In this document: piece after piece, positions 63,879 to 64,000 of the stretch
Layout: every line of letters begins with the position of its first letter
Position numbering within the stretch: position 1 is the stretch's first letter
Source: Pleodorina starrii
Taxonomy: Eukaryota; Chlorophyta; Chlorophyceae; Chlamydomonadales; Volvocaceae
DNA: 64,000 nt
NCBI GenBank assembly: GCA_030267565.1
Contig: BRXU01000006.1
Location: 2,034,001-2,098,000 of the forward strand
Reading direction: 5' to 3'
Program-made: the position numbers and the translations under genes
Notes under the pieces: generated by a model
Database searches by the model: none
Seen by the model: the letters and a program-made list of their open reading frames with translations, nothing else
What the model was told of the DNA's origin: nothing

Positions 63879-64000
63879 GTGAGTGAGTGAGTGGGCACTG
63901 CTGGTGCTGACACTGCTGGCTGGTGTGTTGTGGTATGACCGCCGGCGGGGCTGATGCTCTGCCGCCCTTGTCGTCATTGTGCCGTATTGTGCTGCCGGTG

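Overview
The window looks like nuclear DNA of a chlorophycean green alga of the Chlamydomonas/Volvox group. The evidence is dense short spliceosomal introns with GT..AG borders in GC-rich DNA, an SF-assemblin gene, a secreted hydroxyproline-rich (SPPP-type) wall protein, a plant-type lipoxygenase, a CXXU selenoprotein of the SelM family, and LINE and chromovirus retrotransposons. The species cannot be named from this sequence alone. All splice junctions given here were read by eye; in each main gene the exon phases agree and most totals divide by three.

Layout. 1-1660: a decamer minisatellite, then about 90 copies of TTTGGGG. 2281-4130: a weakly supported cluster of repeated exons for a Pro-rich protein. 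5377-5938 (+): a selenoprotein M-like gene with in-frame TGA and a candidate SECIS element downstream. 9771-9922 (-): a signal-peptide exon. 10255-10383: a LINE 3' relic. 11866-11938: a tRNA-like sequence. 13345-16124 (-): SF-assemblin. 17472-25371 (+): a 14-exon papain-family protease with a CfaD-like N-terminal domain and an alanine-rich repeat insert. 27087-31273 (-): a 5'-truncated LINE with its target duplication. 31769-36804 (+): a 6-exon secreted Pro-rich wall protein. 40632-43822 (-): an inositol-monophosphatase-family gene. 46374-56943 (+): a second LINE, split by a complete 8.3-kb chromovirus (47865-56169) that itself carries a 480-bp TRIM element and the remnant of another. 59982-63878 (+): the first nine exons of a lipoxygenase that runs off the right edge.

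The host genes are unrelated neighbours, not a pathway. The recurring theme is in-frame stop codons in places where recoding would make sense: TGA as selenocysteine in the SelM gene, TGA GGG between Gag and Pol of the chromovirus, and TAG GGG between ORF1 and ORF2 of the LINE. The TRIM elements share primer-binding and polypurine-tract sequences with the chromovirus they sit in, which suggests that they parasitise its replication machinery.
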